Positions 1-8,181 of a stretch of DNA of 64,000 nucleotides are shown here, piece after piece (position 1 is the first letter of the stretch; the number at the start of each line of letters is the position of its first letter). The notes beneath the pieces are model-generated. The model had not been told where the DNA came from, searched no databases, and was given only the letters and a program-made list of their open reading frames with translations. This DNA is from Desulfofustis limnaeus (GTDB lineage: Bacteria > Desulfobacterota > Desulfobulbia > Desulfobulbales > Desulfocapsaceae). Made by a program: the position numbers and the translations under genes. The DNA is taken from the NCBI RefSeq assembly GCF_023169885.1, contig NZ_AP025516.1, positions 1,302,001 to 1,366,000 of the forward strand, read 5' to 3'.

Positions 1-737
1 ACGGGGCCGGGGCCTTTTCCCAGCAGCAGGTTTTGACGATCGAGCTGGAGGAGCGGCGGCAGCGGGACCGGCTGCTCGATGCGCTGGAGCAGCGGGATGC
101 AGCTCGGGTCGAGTTGGCTCGTTTGGTCGGCGCTGAGCCGTCGCGCCGGGACCTCCCGGAGGGGGTGCCGCAACTGCCGCAGGTCGAACCACTCGAACAG
201 CTGCAGCAAACCCTTGGCGACCACCCAGCGGTACAGGCGCTCCAAGAGCGGGTGCGGGCGGCAAGCCAGGAGGCGGAGCTGGCCGGCCGCGCCTACAACG
301 GCTTCATGGTTGATCTGCTCTACAGCCGCAACAACCTGGAACAAGACCGGGTCGGACTGATGTTCAGCGTACCGCTGCCCCTCGCCCCCGGTCAGCGCCA
401 GGATCGCCGCGCCGCCGCCGGAGAACATCAGGCGGAATCGATGCGCCTGGAACGCGACAACCTCCTGCGCACCCTCATGAGCGACACGGAGATCCTGCAG
501 CAACGCTTGGATCGTCTCGGTCAGAGGCTGAAACTATCGGCCGACGCCATCCTGCCCCATGCGGAACTGGTAACGGAGGCGGTCACCGCCGGCTACCAGT
601 ACAGTACCGATGATTTCTTCAGCGTCCTGCGCTCGGTGCTGCTCCAACTCGAAAGCCGGCTCAGCCACGCCCGGCTACAGGCCGATCACGCCGGAACCCA
701 GGCGCAATTGCTCTACTATCAGGTCCACGAGTCATGA
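1..737 (+). CDS. cusC: CusC/TolC-type outer membrane efflux factor, 3' part
   Basis: This is the C-terminal part of an outer-membrane channel of a tripartite metal efflux system; the reading frame is open to the left edge, so the start lies outside the window. The visible 235 or so residues are almost entirely amphipathic, coiled-coil-like helix with two short strand segments (around FMVDLLYSRNN and GLMFSVPLPLAPG), which is the pattern of the second repeat of TolC-like proteins (OEP family). The stop overlaps the start of the adaptor gene in an ATGA, so the two are translationally coupled. The exact subtype rests on the Cus-type neighbours rather than on this fragment alone. Confidence 0.85.
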   Translation, partial: GAGAFSQQQVLTIELEERRQRDRLLDALEQRDAARVELARLVGAEPSRRDLPEGVPQLPQVEPLEQLQQTLGDHPAVQALQERVRAASQEAELAGRAYNGFMVDLLYSRNNLEQDRVGLMFSVPLPLAPGQRQDRRAAAGEHQAESMRLERDNLLRTLMSDTEILQQRLDRLGQRLKLSADAILPHAELVTEAVTAGYQYSTDDFFSVLRSVLLQLESRLSHARLQADHAGTQAQLLYYQVHES

Positions 738-2224
738 AAACGGCAATGCTGGCCGTGCTGGCCTTCGTTCTCGGCGGTCTGGCCGCCTGGTGGTTCGTTC
801 CGGGACCGGCATCACCTCCCGGCTCCGGGCCCGATCAAACGGTGCACCAGCCGGAGCGTCAGGTCCTCTACTATCGTCATCCCCACAGCCCGCAGATCAC
901 CTCCGATAAACCGCTGCAGGACGAGATGGGGATGGACTACATCCCCATCTATGCCGATGACGATGGCGGTGGCGGCAGCGCCATCCGTATCGCTCCCGAG
1001 ATGACTCAGAACCTTGGCGTGCGCACGGCCGTGGCCCGACGGGAGACGGTGACGCCGACCATCGAGGCCTTTGCCGTGGTCGATTACAATGAACAGCGCC
1101 TGAGCCATGTCCATGTGCGCGCCGAAGGCTGGGTAGAGGAGCTGGCGGTGCGGTCGCTGGGAGAACGGGTGCGGCAGGGCGAGCTGCTCTTCACCTGGTA
1201 TTCGCCGCCACTGGTAAACGCCCAGGAGGAATACCTGCGGACGCTTGCCGGCGGTTCGGAACGGGTGCGCGAGGCATCGCGGGAGCGGCTCGTGGCGCTG
1301 GGCGTGGCACCTGCCACCATCGCCGCGCTGCCGGCCCGAGGGCGGCCGTTTCAGCAGTTGCCGGTCTATGCCCCGGCGGACGGGGTGGTCACCCAGATCG
1401 GCGTGCGCGACGGCATGTATATCATGCCGGCCCTGGACCTGCTGACCCTAGCCGACTTGTCCTCCGTCTGGATCTATGTGGATCTGTTCGAGCACCAGGC
1501 CCGCCAGGTGACAGTCGGCCAACAGGCAACACTGTCGCTGGTCGGATTCCCCGGGGAGCCGCTGACCGGCAGCGTCGAATTCCTCTCTCCACAGCTCGAT
1601 CCCCAGACGCGTACGGTCCGGGCCCGGCTCCGTTTTCCTAACGAGCAGGAACAGCTGAAGCCGAACCTGTACGGTCGCGCCAAGATCATCCTGCCGGCCC
1701 GCCAAGACGTCCTGCTGGTGCCCCGGCAGGCACTGATCAGCAGCGGCGACCGGCAGCGGGTGGTGGTGGCCCGGGAGGACGGCCGGTTCGCCCCGGCGGA
1801 GGTGAGCAGCGGCGCCGAATACGGGGACCTGGTGGAGATTGTCGACGGGCTGACCGAGGGTGATCGGGTCGTCGTCTCGGCCCAGTTCCTGCTCGATTCC
1901 GAGGCGAGCCTGCGGGCCGCCTTCACCCGGATGGAACCGCTCGAGGCCGCCAATGGTGAAGCTGCCGAAGTGGCGCCCCAGGTAGTCTGGAGCAACGGCA
2001 CCTATCACGGCCCCGGCCGCAAGCAAGGCACCATCTCGCTGTCTCACGAACCCATCGCCGAATTCGGCTGGCCGGCCATGAAAATGGACCTGCCGCTGGC
2101 CCCCGGCGTCACCGCCGATCAAGTGTCTCCCGGCAGCCCGATCCGCTTTGAGTTGGAGCGTCTTGACGAGATCACCTATCACGTTCTGGCCATCGAGACG
2201 CAGCCGGGCGGAGATCAGCCATGA
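734..2224 (+). CDS. cusB: CusB-type RND periplasmic adaptor with C-terminal CusF-like domain
   Basis: Membrane-fusion protein of 496 residues that would link the inner-membrane pump to the outer-membrane channel and hand metal to the pump. It has one N-terminal membrane anchor (about 4-24), a heavy-metal-binding YYRHPHSP...MGMDYIPIY segment (44-73) as in CusB/CzcB proteins, then the barrel-sandwich and beta-barrel adaptor core. Residues about 418-489 form an extra domain with a SHEPIAEFGWPAMKMDL motif, matching the His/Trp/Met/Met copper site of CusF. E. coli CusB lacks such a fused domain. The gene overlaps its neighbours on both sides by 4 bp, so a single transcript is likely. Confidence 0.92.
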   Translation: MKTAMLAVLAFVLGGLAAWWFVPGPASPPGSGPDQTVHQPERQVLYYRHPHSPQITSDKPLQDEMGMDYIPIYADDDGGGGSAIRIAPEMTQNLGVRTAVARRETVTPTIEAFAVVDYNEQRLSHVHVRAEGWVEELAVRSLGERVRQGELLFTWYSPPLVNAQEEYLRTLAGGSERVREASRERLVALGVAPATIAALPARGRPFQQLPVYAPADGVVTQIGVRDGMYIMPALDLLTLADLSSVWIYVDLFEHQARQVTVGQQATLSLVGFPGEPLTGSVEFLSPQLDPQTRTVRARLRFPNEQEQLKPNLYGRAKIILPARQDVLLVPRQALISSGDRQRVVVAREDGRFAPAEVSSGAEYGDLVEIVDGLTEGDRVVVSAQFLLDSEASLRAAFTRMEPLEAANGEAAEVAPQVVWSNGTYHGPGRKQGTISLSHEPIAEFGWPAMKMDLPLAPGVTADQVSPGSPIRFELERLDEITYHVLAIETQPGGDQP

Positions 2225-5200
2225 TCGCCGGAATTATCCGCTGGTCCGTCGCCAACCGCGTCCTGGTCCTGATGGCCATGCTGCTGACCACGGCCTGGGG
2301 GGTATACGCCCTGCAGCGGACGCCGCTCGACGCCATTCCCGACCTGTCTGATGTGCAGGTGATCATCAAGACCTCGTACCCCGGCCAGGCGCCCCAGGTG
2401 GTTGAGCAGCAGGTGACCTACCCGTTGTCCAGCGCCCTGCTGGCCGTGCCGAAAACCATCGCGGTACGCGGCTATTCCATGTTCGGCGACTCCTACATCT
2501 ATGTAATTTTCGAGGAGGGAACCGACCTCTACTGGGCTCGGTCGCGGGTCCTTGAATATCTCAACCAAGTCTCGGCCAACCTGCCGGATGGGGCGGTTCC
2601 GTCGCTTGGTCCGGACGCCACCGGGGTGGGCTGGGTGTATCAATATGCCCTGGTGGATCGCAGCGGCGGCCACGATCTCGGCCAGCTGCGCGCCATCCAG
2701 GACTGGTTCTTGAAGTACGAGCTGCAGACGGTGGCCGGGGTGTCCGAGGTGGCCACGGTGGGCGGCATGGTCCGCCAGTACCAGATCGTCGTCCAGCCGG
2801 AAAGGCTGCGCGCCTACGACCTGGGGGTCGACCAGATCGCCCGGGCGGTAAGCCGTGCCAACCAGGAGACGGGTGGTTCGTCCATCGAACTGGCCGAAGC
2901 GGAGTACATGATCCGGGCCAAAGGCTACCTGAACAGCATCGACCAGCTGCGCCAGATCCCGTTGAAACTGGGAGACAACGGAGTGCCGGTGCTGCTCGGT
3001 GAAGTAGCGGAGATCGACCGGGGCCCCCAGATGCGCCGGGGTATCGCCGAACTGGACGGAGAAGGGGAGGTGACCGGCGGCATTGTCGTCATGCGTTCCG
3101 GCGAGAACGCCCTGGCGGTAATCGAGCGGGTCAAGGCCAAGCTCGACGAGATACGTCCCGGCCTGCCCGACGGCGTCGAGATCGTCGAGACCTACGATCG
3201 CTCCGGGGTCATCCAGCGGGCTGTGGACAACCTCCAGCAGACGGTGATCAAGGAACTGCTCGTGGTGGTCGCCGTTTGTGCCCTGTTTCTGATGCACCTG
3301 CGTTCGTCGCTGGTGATCGGGATCAGTCTGCCGCTGGGGGTATTGATCTCGTTTATCATCATGGAGCGGCAGGGGATCAACGCCAATATCATGTCGCTCG
3401 GCGGCATCGCGCTGGCCATCGGCGCCATGGTCGACGCCTCGATCGTCATGGTGGAAAATGTGCACAAGCACCTGGAGCGTCAGGAAGCGGCTCAGCGCGA
3501 CCGCTGGCAGGTGGTGACCGAGGCCGCGGTGGAGGTGGGGCCGCCGCTCTTTTTCGCCCTGCTCATCATCACCGTCAGCTTCCTGCCGGTCTTCACCCTG
3601 GAGGCCCAGGAAGGCCGGCTCTTCGCCCCGCTCGCCTTCACCAAGACCTACGCCATGGCGGCGGCGGCCGGACTGGCGGTGACGCTGGTGCCAGTGCTCA
3701 TGGGCTATTTTATCCGCGGCCGGATTGCCGCCGAACAGCGCAACCCGCTCAACCGGCTGCTGATCGCCCTCTACCGGCCGCTGGTCAACGCCGCCCTGCG
3801 CTTTCCCAAAGGCGTCGTGGTACTGGCGCTGGTGGCCGCGGCCAGCATCTGGTACCCGCTCGACCGGATCGGCTCGGAATTCATGCCGGAGCTGGACGAG
3901 GGAGACCTGCTCTACATGCCCACCACGCTGCCCGGGCTGTCGCCGGGCAAGGCCGCGGAACTGCTGCAGCAGACCGACCGGCTGATCCGCTCGGTGCCGG
4001 AGGTCAAGCGGGTATTCGGTAAGGCGGGGCGGGCCGAGACGGCCACCGATCCAGCGCCGCTGACCATGCTGGAGACGACCATCCAACTCCACCCGCGTGA
4101 GCAGTGGCGGGCCGGCATGACCACGGCTCGGATCATCGAGGAGTTGGACCGTATCGTCAAACTGCCGGGTGTCACCAATGCCTGGGTCATGCCGATCCGC
4201 ACCCGCATCGACATGCTGGCCACCGGTATCCGTACGCCGGTCGGCATTAAAGTGGCCGGCCCGGATCTGGCGGTCATCGAAACCATCGGCCGAGACATCG
4301 AGCAGTCGGTCAAGGGCCTGCCCGGCACCTTGTCGGCCTATTCAGAGCGAGTAACCGGCGGCCGCTATATCGATGTGGATATCGATCGCGTCGCCGCGGC
4401 GCGCTACGGGCTTGCCATTGCCGAGGTGCACGAAGTGGTGCGGACCGCCATCGGCGGCATGAACATCGGCCAGACCATCGAGGGACTGGAACGTTACCCG
4501 ATCAATCTGCGTTACCCGCGCGACTGGCGTGACACGCCGGAAAAGCTGCGGCAGTTGCCGCTGGCCACCCCGAGCGGGGTGTGGGTGACCCTGGAGCAGA
4601 TCGCGGCGGTGCAGATCGTCGACGGGCCGCCGATGATCCGCAGCGAGAACGCCCGGCTCAGCGGCTGGACCTACGTGGACATCCAAGGCCGCGACCTGGG
4701 TGGCTATGTCCGGGAGGCGCGGGACGCGGTGCAGCAAGCCGTCACGCTGCCGCCCGGTTACTCGATCAGCTGGTCCGGCCAATACGAATACCTGGAGCGG
4801 GCCAATCAGCGTCTGCAACTAGTGGTGCCGCTGACCCTGGCCATCATTTTTCTGCTGCTCTATTTGAGTTTTCGCCGGATCGGCGAAACCATGCTGATCA
4901 TGCTCACCCTGCCGCTGTCGCTGGTTGGCGGCTTCTGGTATCTGCACTGGCTCGGCTACAACCTCTCGGTCGCCACCGGCGTCGGCTTCATCGCCCTGGC
5001 CGGGGTGGCGGCCGAGACCGGCATCGTTATGCTCGTCTACCTGGACCAGGCCTGGCAGAAACGGCTGACGACGGCGCATAGCCAGCAGCGCCGTCCCACC
5101 GTTGAGGAGTTGCGCGACGCGTTGATCGAAGGGGCGCTGTTGCGGGTGCGCCCGAAAATCATGACGGTCGGTACGGTCATCGTCGGCCTGCTGCCGATCA

Positions 5201-5352
5201 TGTTCAGCGAAGGCACCGGCGCCGAGGTGATGCGCCGGATCGCCGCGCCGATGCTCGGTGGCATGGTCAGTGCCACCGTGTTAACCCTGGTGGTCATCCC
5301 GGCCATCTATTTCATCTGGAAACAATACACCGTGAAGGGGATTCACCTATGA
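2221..5352 (+). CDS. cusA: Heavy-metal efflux RND pump, CusA type
   Basis: Proton-driven inner-membrane pump of 1043 residues, the usual length of the HME-RND family. It shows the N-terminal membrane helix followed by the PLDAIPDLSDVQV segment, the TM4 motif LAIGAMVDASIVMVEN (near residue 400) characteristic of the monovalent-metal CusA branch rather than the DFG motif of CzcA, and the late LAGVAAETGIVMLVYLDQ segment. Substrate is therefore probably Cu(I)/Ag(I). It is coupled by ATGA overlaps to the adaptor upstream and to the CusF-like gene downstream. Substrate choice is inferred from motif class and operon partners. Confidence 0.95.
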   Translation: MIAGIIRWSVANRVLVLMAMLLTTAWGVYALQRTPLDAIPDLSDVQVIIKTSYPGQAPQVVEQQVTYPLSSALLAVPKTIAVRGYSMFGDSYIYVIFEEGTDLYWARSRVLEYLNQVSANLPDGAVPSLGPDATGVGWVYQYALVDRSGGHDLGQLRAIQDWFLKYELQTVAGVSEVATVGGMVRQYQIVVQPERLRAYDLGVDQIARAVSRANQETGGSSIELAEAEYMIRAKGYLNSIDQLRQIPLKLGDNGVPVLLGEVAEIDRGPQMRRGIAELDGEGEVTGGIVVMRSGENALAVIERVKAKLDEIRPGLPDGVEIVETYDRSGVIQRAVDNLQQTVIKELLVVVAVCALFLMHLRSSLVIGISLPLGVLISFIIMERQGINANIMSLGGIALAIGAMVDASIVMVENVHKHLERQEAAQRDRWQVVTEAAVEVGPPLFFALLIITVSFLPVFTLEAQEGRLFAPLAFTKTYAMAAAAGLAVTLVPVLMGYFIRGRIAAEQRNPLNRLLIALYRPLVNAALRFPKGVVVLALVAAASIWYPLDRIGSEFMPELDEGDLLYMPTTLPGLSPGKAAELLQQTDRLIRSVPEVKRVFGKAGRAETATDPAPLTMLETTIQLHPREQWRAGMTTARIIEELDRIVKLPGVTNAWVMPIRTRIDMLATGIRTPVGIKVAGPDLAVIETIGRDIEQSVKGLPGTLSAYSERVTGGRYIDVDIDRVAAARYGLAIAEVHEVVRTAIGGMNIGQTIEGLERYPINLRYPRDWRDTPEKLRQLPLATPSGVWVTLEQIAAVQIVDGPPMIRSENARLSGWTYVDIQGRDLGGYVREARDAVQQAVTLPPGYSISWSGQYEYLERANQRLQLVVPLTLAIIFLLLYLSFRRIGETMLIMLTLPLSLVGGFWYLHWLGYNLSVATGVGFIALAGVAAETGIVMLVYLDQAWQKRLTTAHSQQRRPTVEELRDALIEGALLRVRPKIMTVGTVIVGLLPIMFSEGTGAEVMRRIAAPMLGGMVSATVLTLVVIPAIYFIWKQYTVKGIHL

Positions 5353-5720
5353 AACGTCTTGTCGTGCTTGTATCACTGCTTACGGTCGCTTTGTTTGTCT
5401 TCTCGTCACCGGCTTTTGCCGCCAACCACGGCCAAGCCGGACACGCCGCCCATGGGGCGGCCGCCGGGCATGGCGAACCGGGGGCGGCGATGAAACAGGT
5501 GGTTACCAGCGCCGAGGTGCTTGCCGTGGCGCCCGACGGCTCGTCTCTGGAGATCGATCACCCGCCGATCCCGGCGTTGGGTTGGCCGGCCATGCAGATG
5601 AGTCTTTCTTTGGAAAAACCTGAGCTGGCCGAGGGGATCGGCGCCGGTGATCGGGTACAGGTGGCCATCCGGCAGCTGTCCGCCACCGAGTACGTGATTA
5701 CCGAGGTCACCAAGGAATAG
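5349..5720 (+). CDS. cusF: CusF-like periplasmic copper/silver chaperone
   Basis: Secreted protein of 123 residues: signal peptide to about residue 24 (AFA cleavage site), a His-rich linker, then a small beta-barrel. The copper-site residues of CusF can be recognised in HPPIPALGWPAMQMSL: H71, W79, M82 and M84. In E. coli this protein delivers Cu(I)/Ag(I) to CusB. Here the adaptor already carries a similar domain, so the operon encodes two copies of the metal-binding module. The gene overlaps the end of cusA by 4 bp. Confidence 0.93.
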   Translation: MKRLVVLVSLLTVALFVFSSPAFAANHGQAGHAAHGAAAGHGEPGAAMKQVVTSAEVLAVAPDGSSLEIDHPPIPALGWPAMQMSLSLEKPELAEGIGAGDRVQVAIRQLSATEYVITEVTKE

Positions 5721-5757
5721 GTCGCTAACCAAGAGCAATAGGTCGCCAATCAGGAGT
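5716..5757 (+). repeat. Two imperfect 21-bp tandem units over the cusF stop
   Basis: Two neighbouring 21-bp units, each beginning AATAGGTCGC, agree at 17 of 21 positions; the first contains the cusF stop codon. It looks like a local duplication of the gene end with no obvious function. Confidence 0.5.
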
Positions 5758-5770
5758 GACCGGCAACGCA

Positions 5771-5799
5771 CGAGGGGCGGCCGGCGACGGCGCCCCTCG
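5771..5799 (+). terminator. GC-rich hairpin after the cus operon
   Basis: Perfect 9-bp stem CGAGGGGCG / CGCCCCTCG with an 11-nt loop, 50 bp after cusF. There is no U-tract, so it may be a transcript-end hairpin rather than a classic intrinsic terminator. The rest of 5721-5893 shows nothing else. Confidence 0.4.
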
Positions 5800-5893
5800 C
5801 CCGGACCAGGCGCACGGCGCCGGCCCCTACGGCTGTTCGGATAAACGCCCAACGGGAACAGCGCATCCAGCCAGGACGAGACGATGATCGCCC

Positions 5894-6064
5894 CTACTTG
5901 GGGATCATCTTGCACAGGGTGGCGGTCCCCGAGTCCAGGATCGCCTTGATCACCCCGACTTTCCCCAGCTTCATCAGCCTCTCGATACAGGTAACGGCGA
6001 TCAGGTAAATGAGGTCGCTGTTGCTCTCGTGTTCGATGTAGTAGATGATTTCTTGCTTTGGCAT
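5894..6064 (-). CDS. Small hypothetical protein
   Basis: A 56-residue frame starting MPKQEIIYYIEHESN and ending CKMIPK. I do not recognise a family. It looks helical with an acidic start and a basic, hydrophobic second half containing two cysteines, and no signal peptide. A GGA-rich stretch precedes the ATG at 6064. Longer starts exist upstream in frame but the added residues are low-complexity and Arg-rich, so I prefer the short form. It is divergent from the LysE-family gene. Confidence 0.4.
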   Translation of the reverse strand: MPKQEIIYYIEHESNSDLIYLIAVTCIERLMKLGKVGVIKAILDSGTATLCKMIPK

Positions 6065-6275
6065 GGTTTCCGTCCGTTGTATGGTGGTTTTGTCACGGCT
6101 CCGGTGAGCCGCTGCGTCGTTTCGCAACCGGGAGGCGACGGGCGGGCTGCCGGATTGCCGTGGCCTCCGGTTGTGCTGGAGGGTAGGTTGTGTCATGCTA
6201 TGCTACAACCTAACGTTTGCCGCGGCAACCGAAGATCGATACGGTCGTGAATCAGAGGCCAACCGGGAGGAGGGA

Positions 6276-6896
6276 GTGGGTACGTCGATACTGATGGGCA
6301 TGGTTCTCGGCCTATCCGCCGGGCTTTCACCGGGACCGTTGCTGGCCCTGCTGCTGGCGGAAACGCTCCGGCACGGCAGCCGGGCCGGCATCAAGGTGGC
6401 GCTGGCCCCGTTGATCACGGATCTGCCGATTATCCTCGTGGCCCTGGTGGTGCTGGCCCGGATCCGCACGGCCGATCCGGTCATGGCGGTGATATCGGTG
6501 GGTGGCGGGCTCTTTCTGTTCTTCTTGGCCGGCGACACCATCCGGGCGCGGCCGGTCGAGGTGGCCCCGGACAAGAAGACGCCGCAGCGCTCGCTGAGCA
6601 AAGGGATACTGGCCAATCTGTTGAACCCCCATCCCTATCTCTTCTGGTTGACGGTCGGCGTGCCGGCGATGCACAAGGCGCACGTCGCTCATCCCGCCGC
6701 TCCGGCCCTGTTTCTGGCGAGCTTCTATCTCTGCCTGGTCGGCTCGAAAGCGCTGCTGGCCATTGGCCTCGGCCGTTCCCGCTCGGTGTTCACCGGAGGT
6801 GTCTATCGTTTGTCGATGCTCGTGCTCGGGCTGCTGCTGGGTCTGTTGGCCCTGGTCTTTCTGGTGGATGGGCTGGGGTATTTTCTCAACCGCTAA
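6276..6896 (+). CDS. LysE/RhtB-family amino acid exporter
   Basis: Integral membrane protein of 206 residues with six hydrophobic segments and the family's opening GLSAGLSPGPLLALLLAETLR (the conserved G-x-x-PGP region), followed by the NLLNPHPYLFWL segment after the third helix. Members export amino acids or similar small solutes. I take the GTG at 6276 as start because a GGGAGG Shine-Dalgarno lies 5 bp upstream; the open frame to 6171 lacks such a site. It converges on the trpR-like gene and sits next to an amino-acid operon, but its own substrate is not evident. Confidence 0.85.
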   Translation: MGTSILMGMVLGLSAGLSPGPLLALLLAETLRHGSRAGIKVALAPLITDLPIILVALVVLARIRTADPVMAVISVGGGLFLFFLAGDTIRARPVEVAPDKKTPQRSLSKGILANLLNPHPYLFWLTVGVPAMHKAHVAHPAAPALFLASFYLCLVGSKALLAIGLGRSRSVFTGGVYRLSMLVLGLLLGLLALVFLVDGLGYFLNR

Positions 6897-6919
6897 GGTC
6901 TTCAGGTCGGGTTCTGTCT

Positions 6920-7174
6920 TCAGGCCGGGGGCTTGCGGGCCTTGATCGCTTTCGAGCCGCGGGTCACGGTGGCTATGCCGACGCCCAGGATGTCTGCGAT
7001 CCGTCGTTGCGGCACGCCCTGCTGCAGCATCTCGAAGATCTGCAACCGGTTGGCCACCTCGAGCAGTTCGCTGTCGGTCAGCAGATCGCGCAAGGCGCTC
7101 TCCATCTCCTCGGGCGTCGAGCGGGAAAGCAAATGATTGACTAAATGCGAAATGTATCTTACGTTGGCATCCAT
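6920..7174 (-). CDS. trpR: Trp repressor family regulator
   Basis: DNA-binding protein of 84 residues matching the TrpR fold: helical core followed by the helix-turn-helix QRRIADILGVGIATVTRG (about 56-73), very close to the QRELKNELGAGIATITRG reader of E. coli TrpR. It lacks the N-terminal arm and C-terminal helix extension of the 108-residue E. coli protein. The ATG at 7174 is the first possible start because a TAG lies two codons upstream. No Shine-Dalgarno precedes it; instead an 18-bp operator-like palindrome abuts the start codon, pointing to autoregulation and perhaps a leaderless message. The divergent operon contains indolepyruvate oxidoreductase, so its effector is probably tryptophan or a related aromatic amino acid. 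Confidence 0.9.
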   Translation of the reverse strand: MDANVRYISHLVNHLLSRSTPEEMESALRDLLTDSELLEVANRLQIFEMLQQGVPQRRIADILGVGIATVTRGSKAIKARKPPA

Positions 7175-7192
7175 GTACTAGCATGCTAGTAC
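7175..7192. promoter_or_regulatory. TrpR operator, perfect 18-bp palindrome
   Basis: GTACTAGCATGCTAGTAC is a perfect inverted repeat. Its half-site GTACTAG is that of the E. coli trp operator (GTACTAGTTAACTAGTAC), with only the central four bases different. It lies directly at the trpR start codon and upstream of the divergent livH-iorAB operon, so one site could control both directions. Confidence 0.9.
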
Positions 7193-7210
7193 AATCGTGT
7201 CTAATGTCAA
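7183..7210 (-). promoter_or_regulatory. Predicted sigma-70 promoter of trpR, overlapping the operator
   Basis: Reading the minus strand, a perfect -35 TTGACA (7205-7210) is followed after 16 bp by TAGCAT (7183-7188), which lies inside the palindrome. Transcription would start at about 7176, practically at the ATG. On the plus strand TACAAT (7190-7195) at the operator edge is a candidate -10 for the liv-ior operon, though its -35 is poor. Confidence 0.55.
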
Positions 7211-7282
7211 TCCTTTTCTCCTGATGCTCGCATTGTGCCGCAGTCACGGAGGCAGACGTCGACCGGGGGGCCTGCGTCATAC

Positions 7283-8143
7283 ATGTATCAGGATCTGTTG
7301 CAATACATCTTTTCCGGACTGACCACCGGGGCCATCTATTCGTTGATTGCGCTCGGTTTCTGCGTGGTCAACAACACCATGGGCATCGTCAATTTCGTGC
7401 AGGTGGACTTCGTCTCCCTGGGCGGCATGCTGATGTTCTCCGCCCTGTTCGCCCTTGGTCTGCCGATGGTCCCGGGGCTGCTGTTCGCCGTCGCCGGGGT
7501 GGCCCTGGCGGCGATGGTGGTGGAGCGGTTCGGGCTGCGCCCGGCACGGACGGACAACCACCTGGTGCTGATCTTCATCACCGTCGGCCTGTCCATCATC
7601 CTGCGCGGCGTCATCAAGCTGGTCTGGGGCAAAAATCGGATGGCCCTGCCGCCGCTGACCCCCGATACCCCGATCACCATCTTCGGGGCCTCGGTGCTGC
7701 CTCAGGCGTTGTGGATCCTGCTGCTGACCGTGGTGGTCATCGGGCTGCTCACCTTCTTTTTCTATAAGACCTCTCTTGGCCTGTGCATGCGGGCGGTGGC
7801 GTCGAATCATCGGGCGGCGGCCGTGGTCGGCATCCCGGCCGGCCGGGTGCGCTTGACCAGTTACGCCATCGCCGGCGCGCTCGGCGGTCTGGCCGGCGTG
7901 CTGGTGACGCCGATCACCACCCTCAGTTACGATGTCGGCGTTCTGCTCGGCCTCAAGGGCTTTGCCGCCGCCATCCTCGGCGGTTTCGGCTCCTTTCCCG
8001 GAGCCATTGTCGGTGGCCTCGGGCTCGGCCTGCTGGAGTCGCTGTCGGCAGGGTATATCTCCAGCGCCTACAAGGACGTGGTCGCCTTCGTGGTGCTGTT
8101 GCTGGTGCTTTTCGTCAGGCCCACCGGCCTGTTCGGTAAGTGA
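7283..8143 (+). CDS. livH: Branched-chain/aromatic amino acid ABC permease, LivH type
   Basis: Inner-membrane permease of 286 residues with about eight hydrophobic helices and the family opening GLTTGAIYSLIALGF plus the late cytoplasmic EAA-like region with GLKGFAAAILGGFGSFPGA. It would form the translocation channel with LivM. I choose ATG 7283 because the protein then begins MYQDLLQYIFSG as LivH proteins do; frame upstream to 7235 adds non-conserved residues. It is the first gene of the operon downstream of the TrpR-type operator. Confidence 0.93.
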   Translation: MYQDLLQYIFSGLTTGAIYSLIALGFCVVNNTMGIVNFVQVDFVSLGGMLMFSALFALGLPMVPGLLFAVAGVALAAMVVERFGLRPARTDNHLVLIFITVGLSIILRGVIKLVWGKNRMALPPLTPDTPITIFGASVLPQALWILLLTVVVIGLLTFFFYKTSLGLCMRAVASNHRAAAVVGIPAGRVRLTSYAIAGALGGLAGVLVTPITTLSYDVGVLLGLKGFAAAILGGFGSFPGAIVGGLGLGLLESLSAGYISSAYKDVVAFVVLLLVLFVRPTGLFGK

Positions 8144-8181
8144 TTGTTTCGTTTAACATCTTTTAAGGAATAGTCTGATTC

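Noticed and set aside
2215-4092. Long open frame of 625 codons antisense to cusA
   Set aside because: His/Arg/Gly/Gln-rich, repeat-poor composition typical of the reverse complement of GC-rich coding DNA; cusA itself is a complete family member.
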